NCBI GenBank assembly: GCA_027063215.1
Contig: JAMOSE010000083.1
Coordinates: 1 to 13,091, forward strand
Direction: 5' to 3'
Length of the DNA stretch: 13,091 nucleotides
Source of the DNA: Sulfurimonas sp.
Lineage (GTDB): Bacteria; Campylobacterota; Campylobacteria; Campylobacterales; Sulfurimonadaceae
Position 1 is the stretch's first letter. Each line of letters starts with the position of its first letter. This document shows positions 7,329-13,091 of the stretch, piece after piece. The position numbers and the translations under genes are program-made. Under the pieces are notes generated by a model. The model ran no database searches. It saw only the letters and a list, made by a program, of their open reading frames with translations, and was not told the DNA's origin.

Positions 7329-8764
7329 TAGCTGCTCTTTTTATATTTGGACCGATTGTTCTTGCTGTACTTTTGGCACTCTTTTTACGAGGGGAGAATG
7401 TTGTAAGTAAATATAGTGCTTTAGCTCTTTTTACAGGGATGCTTGGCTTTTCACTCTTTTTGCTTCAAGAACTTCCTGAGCGTGGATATCTTGCTTTAGG
7501 ATCTTTTTTGGAAGTATCAAAATTTGATTTTGTTCTTACGCTGCAGGTAGATATGCTCAGTACCATTATGCTTCTTTTAACGTCACTACTGCTTATTTTG
7601 GTAACACTTTCAAGTTGGACTATGGAGCGTCAATCACTCTACTTTTCTCTTTTGATCTTTTTTAGCGGGGCAATCTTTGGTGTTTTTATGAGTACAAATT
7701 TTCTATGGTTTTTTATCTTTTGGGAGTTGACACTTATTCCTATGTACTTTTTAGTAGGCGTGTGGGGTGCGCAGAGACGTATCTATGCTGCTGTAAAGTT
7801 TTTTCTCTATACGCATGTGGCTTCAATGTTTATTTTACTGGCATTTTTTCTGATCTATAAAGAGAGTGGTCTTTTTGATATGAGCCTTGTTAAAGAGGGA
7901 ATGCTGCTCTCTCCGGTATTAATCTGGTGGCTGCTTTTTATCGGTTTTGCTGTGAAAATGCCGATCTTTCCGTTTCATACCTGGCTGCCTGATGCCCATG
8001 TGGAGGCACCGGCACCTATCTCTGTTTTGTTGGCAGGGGTATTGCTAAAAATGGGTGCCTATGCGATGATTCGGATGGTTATTTTAATGTTGCCGCAAAC
8101 ATCGCAGAAGTATGCATGGGTACTGCTACTTTTAGGTTTGGTGACACTCTTTTATGCTGCTTTTATGGCTCTTTATGAGACACATCTTAAAAAGATGGTG
8201 GCGTATAGTTCAATCTCACATATGGGTCTTGTTGTTATTGCTCTGGCAACACTGAGTTACTCAGGGCTTAGTGCCGCGCTCTATGAAATGATCGCGCATG
8301 CTTTTGTAATTGCTCCACTCTTTTTAATAGCAGGGTTCTTTTACCATAAAACAGGATCATGGCAGATGCAGGATATGGGCGGGATTATGCAAAAAGCTCC
8401 TTATATTTCAGCTCTGTTTGTTATAGCAGGACTTGGTGCTTTAGGACTACCGGGAACAATGGGCTTTATTGGTGAATTGAGTGTTTTACTGAGTTCTATA
8501 AAGAGTTTTGGTCTTTGGATGGCTCTTGTTGCTTTGGCATCCATGTTGGGTGCAGGGTATATCATCTGGACATTGCGACGAGTTATTTATGGTGAGATGA
8601 GTAGTGTTGTTGCAAAAACAGACTTTCGAATGAATAGGGTAGAATTTTTCTCTTTGATACTTTTTGTTTTTGCAATTGTATTTTTTGGACTCTTCCCAAA
8701 TCTACTGTTTGAGTATATTAATGCTGCATTTATGCAGTTTCAATCTATAGGAGCGCTTCAATGA
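7325..8764 (+). CDS. nuoM: Complex I antiporter-like pump subunit NuoM
   Basis: A 479-residue polytopic antiporter-like subunit with about 14 helices. Key charged residues are all present: Glu134 in FWELTLIPMYFLVG, Lys211 in KMPIFPFHTWLPDAHVEAP, Lys242 in LLKMGAYAMIRM, and Glu384 in GFIGELSVLL (E. coli Glu144, Lys234, Lys265, Glu407). VAYSSISHMG is also family-typical. It is the best conserved of the three pump subunits here. AGGAGG at 7314-7319 is a strong ribosome-binding site before its ATG. It overlaps nuoL and nuoN by four bases each. Confidence 0.95.
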   Translation: MIAALFIFGPIVLAVLLALFLRGENVVSKYSALALFTGMLGFSLFLLQELPERGYLALGSFLEVSKFDFVLTLQVDMLSTIMLLLTSLLLILVTLSSWTMERQSLYFSLLIFFSGAIFGVFMSTNFLWFFIFWELTLIPMYFLVGVWGAQRRIYAAVKFFLYTHVASMFILLAFFLIYKESGLFDMSLVKEGMLLSPVLIWWLLFIGFAVKMPIFPFHTWLPDAHVEAPAPISVLLAGVLLKMGAYAMIRMVILMLPQTSQKYAWVLLLLGLVTLFYAAFMALYETHLKKMVAYSSISHMGLVVIALATLSYSGLSAALYEMIAHAFVIAPLFLIAGFFYHKTGSWQMQDMGGIMQKAPYISALFVIAGLGALGLPGTMGFIGELSVLLSSIKSFGLWMALVALASMLGAGYIIWTLRRVIYGEMSSVVAKTDFRMNRVEFFSLILFVFAIVFFGLFPNLLFEYINAAFMQFQSIGALQ

Positions 8765-10038
8765 TAACTCCATTTTATATTTTATTGGGATTTGGACTTT
8801 TGAGTATTGTTTTGCATAGAACAGCTCTTTTAAAACCGTTTGCATTGACAGCGTTTGGTATTGCAGGTTCTGTTAGTTTTATGACAGCTTCAGCAGATCT
8901 GAAACTTTTTGAGATCATTGTAAGTAGTGTACTTTTTGCTTTTATTTTACATGAACAAGAGGATATTACCATTACACAAACGCTCTTTTTGGGTGCTTCT
9001 TCCATGCTTCTTTTAGAGAGTGATTCTATTTTGAGTTTTGTGATTGCATTTGAGTCTTTGAGTCTTATTTCTGTGATTTTAGTCTCTTATGTGAGAACAA
9101 AAGATGAGGTTGAAGGTGCAGTGAAGATGTTTATAGCCAGTGCATTGGCTACGGGATTTTTATTTTTAGGGCTTACTTTTTATCTTATGGGTGGAGGAGA
9201 ACTGCAAGAGGCACTGCATCCAAATGCTACACTCTTTGAGATGATCGGTGTTTTTATCATGTTGTTGGCTCTTTTTTATAAACTGACACTTGTCCCTTTT
9301 CATGGCTGGGCAGTAGATACCTATGCAAAAGTTTCTCATACCAATGCAGCCCTGTTGAGTGGTGTTGCCAAAACCGTTGCAGTGGTGGCTGTTTTTAAGA
9401 TTTTTGAACCTTTTTTAGCGCTTCATCTCTCTTTTGCAGTGCCGCTTTTTATCACTGTGGCTGTAATTACCATGACATTTGGAAATTTTCTTGCACTCTT
9501 TAGAAAAAATATAGCAGAGATCCTTGCTTACTCTTCTGTTGCACATGCAGGCTATATGGCACTTGCGTTTGTTGCTGTCTCATCATCATATGCACAAGAT
9601 GGGATTTTGTATATGGCAATCGCATATATTTTTATGCAAAGTGCTGCATTTTTGATTTTAGATACACTGAAAAAGAGCTATGCTATTGTTTCTCTTGATG
9701 ATCTTCATGGCTTTGCACAACAAAACCCTCTGCTTGGGGCTCTTTTGAGTATACAGCTTTTTTCGTTGGCGGGAATACCGCTTTTAGCAGGGTTTTTAGC
9801 AAAAGCTGTTATCTTTTATGCGGTTGTTGATTCAGGGTTGTGGTGGGTAGCGCTTATTGCACTCCTAAACTCTGCACTCTCAGTTGCCTACTATGCAATA
9901 ATAGTAAAGAGTATTTACTTTGAAGATCTAAAAGTGAAAAAGTTGAGCCTCTCAAATAGAACTACAGCATTTACTGCACAGCTTATTTTAGTAGCAGGAA
10001 CGATCTTTTTTGGAATCTTTGCGGGAGTGATTTTGTAG
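8761..10038 (+). CDS. nuoN: Complex I antiporter-like pump subunit NuoN
   Basis: A 425-residue antiporter-like subunit, shorter than E. coli NuoN (485). The proton-path residues are retained: Glu98 in AFESLSLISVILVSY, Lys174 in FYKLTLVPFHGWAVD, Lys204 in SGVAKTVAVVAVFK and Lys348 in GFLAKAVIF (E. coli Lys217, Lys247 and Lys395 for the lysines). The usual HMWAPDVYEGAPT segment is diverged to HGWAVDTYAKVSHT. SSVAHAGYM matches the family. It is the last gene of the nuo operon; its TAG stop lies inside the left arm of the inverted repeat that bounds the higBA cassette, and no intrinsic terminator is visible directly after it. Confidence 0.93.
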   Translation: MITPFYILLGFGLLSIVLHRTALLKPFALTAFGIAGSVSFMTASADLKLFEIIVSSVLFAFILHEQEDITITQTLFLGASSMLLLESDSILSFVIAFESLSLISVILVSYVRTKDEVEGAVKMFIASALATGFLFLGLTFYLMGGGELQEALHPNATLFEMIGVFIMLLALFYKLTLVPFHGWAVDTYAKVSHTNAALLSGVAKTVAVVAVFKIFEPFLALHLSFAVPLFITVAVITMTFGNFLALFRKNIAEILAYSSVAHAGYMALAFVAVSSSYAQDGILYMAIAYIFMQSAAFLILDTLKKSYAIVSLDDLHGFAQQNPLLGALLSIQLFSLAGIPLLAGFLAKAVIFYAVVDSGLWWVALIALLNSALSVAYYAIIVKSIYFEDLKVKKLSLSNRTTAFTAQLILVAGTIFFGIFAGVIL

Positions 10039-10051
10039 ATAGGTATTTAAG
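10036..10051 (+). repeat. Left arm of inverted repeat bounding higBA
   Basis: TAGATAGGTATTTAAG. Its reverse complement recurs at 10754-10769 with a single mismatch (15 of 16). The arm begins with the nuoN stop codon. No target-site duplication is seen outside the arms. It may be a cassette boundary or a recombination footprint. Confidence 0.7.
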
Positions 10052-10069
10052 TTCTATTAATGGGAACTT
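10049..10069 (+). promoter_or_regulatory. Candidate HigA operator (AAGTTC-N9-GAACTT)
   Basis: Perfect 6-bp inverted arms AAGTTC (10049-10054) and GAACTT (10064-10069) lie immediately upstream of the higB -10 box, covering the -35 region. HigA antitoxins usually repress their own operon by binding such palindromes, so this is the natural autoregulatory site. The assignment rests on position and symmetry only. Confidence 0.5.
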
Positions 10070-10073
10070 TTTG

Positions 10074-10079
10074 TATAAT
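10074..10079 (+). promoter_or_regulatory. -10 box of the higBA promoter
   Basis: A perfect TATAAT lies six bases before the higB ATG at 10086. Transcription would begin at or within a base or two of that ATG, so the higB message is probably leaderless. There is no -35 match, as is common in Campylobacterota. Confidence 0.55.
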
Positions 10080-10085
10080 ACTTTT

Positions 10086-10385
10086 ATGAGAATAATATCC
10101 AAAAAGAGACTTAAAGATTTTTATGAACAATCAAAGTATTCCGATAGCAAAAGTGCTTTAGAAGCTTGGCATAAAGAAGTTTTAAAACTTGATTGGAGTA
10201 ATCCAAATGAGATTAAAGAGATGTATCGAAGTGCTAGTATTATCGGAGATACAAAAGTTGTCTTTAATATTGCAGGAAATAAATATAGATTGATAGTTAC
10301 TATAAACTATTATGCAAAAATTGTATTTATTAAGTTTATAGGAACACATAAACAATATGATAAAATAAATAGAGAGGAGCTATAA
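10086..10385 (+). CDS. higB: HigB-type mRNA interferase toxin
   Basis: A 99-residue toxin of the RelE/HigB superfamily (HigB_toxin family, COG4680). It starts MRIISKKRLKDF and carries the conserved core KVVFNIAGNKYRL (57-69) followed by FIKFIGTHKQYDKI (81-94), the family's most diagnostic segment. Such toxins cleave mRNA on the ribosome and are neutralised by the HigA partner. ATG 10086 is chosen because family members begin with this M-R-I segment; TTG 10071 would overlap the -10 box. No Shine-Dalgarno is suitably placed, consistent with a leaderless message. The toxin gene precedes the antitoxin gene, the usual order for this family. Base composition is visibly more AT-rich than the nuo genes, suggesting acquisition by transfer. 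Confidence 0.88.
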   Translation: MRIISKKRLKDFYEQSKYSDSKSALEAWHKEVLKLDWSNPNEIKEMYRSASIIGDTKVVFNIAGNKYRLIVTINYYAKIVFIKFIGTHKQYDKINREEL

Positions 10386-10386
10386 G

Positions 10387-10758
10387 ATGAATATTAAACC
10401 TATTAAATCTGAAGAAGATTACATAGCTGCATTAAATCAAATAGAAAGTTTAATGGATGCTAAACCAAATACATCTCAAATGGATGAACTAGAGGTACTA
10501 ACAACTTTAGTAGAGGCTTATGAAGCACAACACTATATTATAGATGCTCCAGATCCTATTGAAGCTATAAAATTTAGAATGCAACAAGAAGGACTTAAAC
10601 AAAAAGATTTAGTACCTCTTGTTGGGAGTAAATCAAGAGTTTCTGAAATACTTAATAAGAAAAGAAAACTTACTATTGAAATGATAAGAAATCTACACAA
10701 ACAATTGCATATTCCTGTTGAGAGTCTTTTTTTAGATTATAAAATAAATTGTGCTTAA
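10387..10758 (+). CDS. higA: HigA-type antitoxin, XRE-family regulator
   Basis: A 123-residue antitoxin (COG5499 type). The N-terminal half (about 5-50) has the typical E-x-DY-x-AAL-x-x-IE-x-LMDAKP and EVLTTLVEAYE segments. Residues about 58-115 form an XRE-like helix-turn-helix, with QKDLVPLVGSKSRVSEILN as the DNA-reading part. It should neutralise HigB and repress the shared promoter, probably at the palindrome 10049-10069. GAGAGGAGC upstream gives a strong ribosome-binding site, unlike higB, so antitoxin translation may exceed toxin translation. It begins one base after the higB stop. Its stop lies inside the right arm of the flanking inverted repeat, and it is convergent with dnaK. Confidence 0.9.
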   Translation: MNIKPIKSEEDYIAALNQIESLMDAKPNTSQMDELEVLTTLVEAYEAQHYIIDAPDPIEAIKFRMQQEGLKQKDLVPLVGSKSRVSEILNKKRKLTIEMIRNLHKQLHIPVESLFLDYKINCA

Positions 10759-10769
10759 GTACCTATCTA
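10754..10769 (+). repeat. Right arm of inverted repeat bounding higBA
   Basis: CTTAAGTACCTATCTA is the reverse complement of the left arm at 10036-10051 with one mismatch. It contains the higA stop codon and runs directly into the A-tract of the dnaK terminator. The two arms enclose only the promoter, operator and coding sequences of higBA. Confidence 0.7.
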
Positions 10770-10811
10770 AAAAAAAAGCCCTCCAACTCCTTGTTAGGAG
10801 TGAAGGGCTTT
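10769..10811 (-). terminator. Rho-independent terminator of dnaK
   Basis: Stem arms AAAGCCCT (10775-10782) and AGGGCTTT (10804-10811) flank an inner stem ACTCCT/AGGAGT (10786-10791, 10796-10801) with a TGTT loop. On the minus strand the stem is followed by nine U residues (10777-10769), a strong intrinsic terminator 25 nt after the dnaK stop. On the plus strand the U-tract is poor, so it stops higA transcription less well. Confidence 0.9.
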
Positions 10812-10835
10812 AGAAGAGGGGAGTGTTGAGTAGGA

Positions 10836-12722
10836 TTACTCAATCTCTGCATCGATAACGTCATCGTCATCTTTTTTAGCATTTTGGTTTGCAGCTCCTG
10901 CTTCACCGCCTTGCTCTTTTTTATACATTTGCTCAGCCATTTTATGACTTGCTTCAGTAAGCGCTTTAACTTTTTCTTCAATTTGCTCTTTTGATGCATT
11001 TTCATCTTTAAGAACTTCTTGAAGTGCTGTGATTGCTGCTTGAATTTTCTCTTTTTCGCCAGCATCAAGGTTATCACCCATTTCACCCATTGATTTCTCA
11101 GTTTGAGCGATAAGTGCATCCGCTTGGTTTTTCAACTCAACAAGTGCTTTACGTTTTTCATCTTCAGCTTTGTGTGCTTCAGCATCAGCTACCATTCTGT
11201 TGATCTCTTCTTCACTTAGTCCTGAACTTCCAGAGATAGTGATTTTTTGCTCTTTACCAGTACCTTTGTCTTGTGCACTTACAGTTAAAATACCATTTGC
11301 ATCAATGTCAAATGTTACTTCAATTTGTGGCACACCACGTGGTGCTGCTGGAATGTCAGTAAGTTCAAACAGACCTAAAGATTTGTTGTCTTTAGCGAAT
11401 TCACGTTCACCTTGTACTACGTTGATAGAAACCGCTGGTTGGTTATCTTCTGCAGTTGAGAAGATTTGCGATTTTTTCACAGGAATCGTAGTACCTTTTT
11501 CAATTACTTTAGTAGCAACTCCACCAAGAGTCTCAATACCAAGTGATAATGGAGTAACGTCTAGTAAAAGAACATCTTTTACATCACCACGTAAAACACC
11601 ACCTTGGATAGCAGCCCCTGCAGCTACAACTTCATCTGGGTTTACAGATTTGTTAAGGTCTTTACCATCGAAGTAGTCTGAAACTTTTTTCTGTACTAAT
11701 GGTACACGAGTTGAACCACCAACCATGATGATCTCTTTGATGTCACCTTTACTTAAGTCTGCATCTTTCATTGCTACTTGGATGTGATCCATAGTCTCAT
11801 TTACAAGACCTTCAATCATTCCCTCGAATTTAGCACGAGTCAGTTTTACAACCAAGTGTTGTGGTCCCGCTTCTGTCATCGTAATAAACGGTAAGTTGAT
11901 CTCAGTCTCAGTTGCTGAAGATAACTCTTTTTTCGCAGTTTCAGCTGCATCTTTTAGACGTTGTAGCGCCATTTTGTCATTTTTAAGATCAATTCCGTGA
12001 CTTCCTTTGAACTCATCAGCTAACCAGTCAACAATTTTATTATCGAAGTCATCACCACCTAAGAATGCATTCCCGTCAGTTGAAAGAACTTCAAACGTAC
12101 CGTCACTGATCTCTAGTGTAGTAACATCAAATGTACCACCACCAAGGTCATATACAAGTACATCTTCATCTGATTTGCTTTCTAATCCGTAAGCAAGTGC
12201 TGATGCAGTCGGCTCATTGATAATTCTTAGTACGTTAAGACCAGCAATTGTACCTGCATCTTTTGTCGCCTTTCTTTGGCTGTCATTGAAGTAAGCCGGT
12301 ACTGTAATTACAGCGTCAGTTACTTTGTCTCCTAAGTATGCTTCAGCATCTTCTTTTAGTTTTGTAAGAATTTTTGCTGAAATTTCTTGTGGAGTATATA
12401 CTTTACCTGCTACATCAACAGCTGCCATACCGTCTTTGTCAACGATTTTGTATGTTACTTTGTCTTGTGCAAGTTTCGCGTTCTCCTCATTCATCATCAG
12501 ACCCATAATTCTCTTAACTGAAGAGATTGTTTTCTCAGGGTTTGTAATTGCTTGACGTTTTGCAGGATCTCCTACTAAAACCTCACCTTTATCAGTAAAT
12601 GCTACTACTGAAGGTGTTGTGTTTTTACCTTCTGCATTTGGGATGATTTTTGCTTCACCACCTTCATAAACTGCCACACATGAATTTGTTGTTCCTAAAT
12701 CTATACCTATTACTTTACTCAT
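10836..12722 (-). CDS. dnaK: Molecular chaperone DnaK (Hsp70)
   Basis: A 628-residue Hsp70 of normal length. The nucleotide-binding domain (1 to about 380) has GIDLGTTNS (6-14), Lys70, YDLGGGTFDVTTLE (191-204; Thr197 is the autophosphorylation position) and IIMVGGSTRVPLVQ (331-344). The interdomain linker is VLLLDVTPLSLG (384-395). The substrate-binding domain and helical lid follow, ending in an acidic DVIDAEIE tail. It folds client proteins in an ATP cycle with DnaJ and GrpE. ATG 12722 is preceded by AAGGA (12734-12730 on the minus strand). It lies downstream of grpE in the same direction, but 238 nt away, with hairpins and a possible internal promoter between. No CIRCE element was seen near the start. 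Confidence 0.98.
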   Translation of the reverse strand: MSKVIGIDLGTTNSCVAVYEGGEAKIIPNAEGKNTTPSVVAFTDKGEVLVGDPAKRQAITNPEKTISSVKRIMGLMMNEENAKLAQDKVTYKIVDKDGMAAVDVAGKVYTPQEISAKILTKLKEDAEAYLGDKVTDAVITVPAYFNDSQRKATKDAGTIAGLNVLRIINEPTASALAYGLESKSDEDVLVYDLGGGTFDVTTLEISDGTFEVLSTDGNAFLGGDDFDNKIVDWLADEFKGSHGIDLKNDKMALQRLKDAAETAKKELSSATETEINLPFITMTEAGPQHLVVKLTRAKFEGMIEGLVNETMDHIQVAMKDADLSKGDIKEIIMVGGSTRVPLVQKKVSDYFDGKDLNKSVNPDEVVAAGAAIQGGVLRGDVKDVLLLDVTPLSLGIETLGGVATKVIEKGTTIPVKKSQIFSTAEDNQPAVSINVVQGEREFAKDNKSLGLFELTDIPAAPRGVPQIEVTFDIDANGILTVSAQDKGTGKEQKITISGSSGLSEEEINRMVADAEAHKAEDEKRKALVELKNQADALIAQTEKSMGEMGDNLDAGEKEKIQAAITALQEVLKDENASKEQIEEKVKALTEASHKMAEQMYKKEQGGEAGAANQNAKKDDDDVIDAEIE

Positions 12723-12755
12723 TTTATTATCCTTTAATTTTATGTTATAAAATTT

Positions 12756-12877
12756 AAGGGAACCTTTTCATTCCCTTTTGTCACAGAATCGGGAGTAAAT
12801 CCCGCTTCTTACGCTAACGCTTGGTTTCCTTCGGCAGGAAGCCCACGACGCTTTGCGTCTTTGCCTCCATTGGAGGC
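12756..12877 (-). other. Hairpin cluster in the dnaK leader
   Basis: Five short inverted repeats lie in tandem between grpE and dnaK: AAGGGAA/TTCCCTT (12756-12762, 12771-12777), CGGGA/TCCCG (12790-12794, 12800-12804), GGTTTCCT/AGGAAGCC (12823-12830, 12836-12843, one wobble), GACGC/GCGTC (12847-12851, 12855-12859) and GCCTCC/GGAGGC (12863-12868, 12872-12877). The segment is much more GC-rich than the AT-rich sequence on either side. None has a downstream U-tract on the minus strand, so they are not terminators. The structure could be a REP- or MITE-like intergenic repeat, or a structured leader affecting dnaK mRNA processing or stability. Function is unknown. Confidence 0.6.
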
Positions 12878-12907
12878 GGAAAACTTATTTATTTTTATTA
12901 CGATGTA

Positions 12908-12913
12908 ATTATA
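12908..12913 (-). promoter_or_regulatory. Candidate internal -10 box for dnaK
   Basis: TATAAT on the minus strand within AT-rich sequence between grpE and dnaK. If used, transcription would start near 12901 and give dnaK a leader of about 180 nt that includes all five hairpins. AT-rich sequence produces such matches easily, and there is no -35, so this is tentative. Confidence 0.3.
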
Positions 12914-12934
12914 TTAAGTTTTCAAAATATCTTT

Positions 12935-12950
12935 TGCAACCTAAGTTGCA
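12935..12950 (-). other. Stem-loop downstream of grpE
   Basis: TGCAAC (12935-12940) and GTTGCA (12945-12950) form a 6-bp stem with a 4-nt loop, 10 nt after the grpE stop. On the minus strand it is followed by AAAGATATTTTG rather than a U-tract, so it is at best a weak terminator. It could instead protect the 3' end of a processed grpE message. Confidence 0.4.
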
Positions 12951-12954
12951 TTGC

Positions 12955-12970
12955 TGCGAATTAATTCGCA
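12955..12970. repeat. Perfect 16-bp palindrome over the grpE stop codon
   Basis: TGCGAATTAATTCGCA reads the same on both strands and includes the grpE TAA (12961-12963). The symmetry extends to 12951-12974 with one mismatched pair. It could be a protein-binding site or an RNA hairpin at the end of grpE. Confidence 0.6.
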
Positions 12971-13091
12971 ACAACTACCATTGCTTCACGCAGTGGGCGT
13001 TCTTTGTATTTGTATCCTGTTTGGAAAGTCTCAACGATTTGACCGCTTTCAACTTCAGGATGATCAACGCTTTGAACTGCGTTGTGAATAT
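12961..13091 (-). CDS. grpE: Nucleotide exchange factor GrpE (C-terminal part)
   Basis: The last 42 residues of GrpE, truncated by the window edge. They start IHNAVQSVDHP and end with the highly conserved beta-domain signature QTGYKYKERPLREAMVVVAN. GrpE releases ADP from DnaK to reset the chaperone cycle. In this phylum it usually follows hrcA and precedes dnaK, so the grpE-dnaK order here is expected; the 238-nt gap is longer than usual for such a pair. The stop codon sits at the centre of a perfect palindrome. Confidence 0.95.
   Translation of the reverse strand, partial: IHNAVQSVDHPEVESGQIVETFQTGYKYKERPLREAMVVVAN

Noticed and set aside
11170..11676. Long open frame on the plus strand opposite dnaK, with further ones at 12007-12192 and 12325-12555
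   Set aside because: Low-complexity Ser/Thr/Pro-rich products typical of the antisense of a highly conserved gene; no ribosome-binding site or recognisable domain.
12814..12870. 18-codon reading frame on the minus strand in the grpE-dnaK spacer (begins MEAKTQSVV)
   Set aside because: No Shine-Dalgarno, and it lies entirely within the hairpin array, so it is more likely part of a structured repeat than a gene.
1..13091. CRISPR arrays, tRNA or rRNA genes, insertion sequences with transposase
   Set aside because: No regularly spaced repeats, tRNA-like cloverleaf or transposase motif was seen on either strand.

Overview
The window looks like a chromosomal segment of a Campylobacterota bacterium, most likely a free-living Sulfurimonas- or Sulfurovum-like organism. 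The basis is the low G+C content, the protein style of the Nuo, GrpE and DnaK products, extended -10 promoters without a clear -35, and a COG4680/COG5499-type HigBA pair. The genus is an inference from memory, not a database match.

Layout. (1) Positions 24-647 (+) encode a lysine-rich lipoprotein with a NosL-type copper-binding domain. (2) Positions 733-10038 (+) hold a compact operon, nuoA-B-CD-H-I-J-K-L-M-N. Nearly every gene overlaps or abuts the next, and nuoC is fused to nuoD. The genes for the NADH-oxidising module (nuoE, nuoF, nuoG) are absent: nuoCD overlaps nuoH directly where they normally lie. (3) Positions 10036-10769 hold a small AT-rich higB-higA toxin-antitoxin cassette bounded by a 16-bp inverted repeat with 15 of 16 matches. 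(4) Positions 12722-10836 (-) encode dnaK, with a strong terminator at 10769-10811. (5) Positions 12723-12960 are an unusually long grpE-dnaK spacer full of short hairpins. (6) Positions 12961-13091 (-) encode the C-terminal end of grpE, cut by the window edge.

How the genes work together. The nuo operon encodes the quinone-module and proton-pumping membrane parts of a complex I-like machine: all Fe-S ligands of NuoB and NuoI and the key Glu/Lys residues of NuoL, NuoM and NuoN are present. Without an NADH module, the electron partner is probably ferredoxin or flavodoxin. In an autotroph using the reductive TCA cycle, such a complex could run backwards, using proton-motive force to reduce ferredoxin (inference).

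The most unusual point is NuoD. By eye, the residues matching His38, Tyr87 and Asp139 of Thermus Nqo4, the quinone-headgroup site, are Gly, Phe and Asn. NuoA and NuoH also lack charged residues that are normally conserved in the proton-coupling path. Together these suggest a diverged second type of complex I rather than the housekeeping enzyme.
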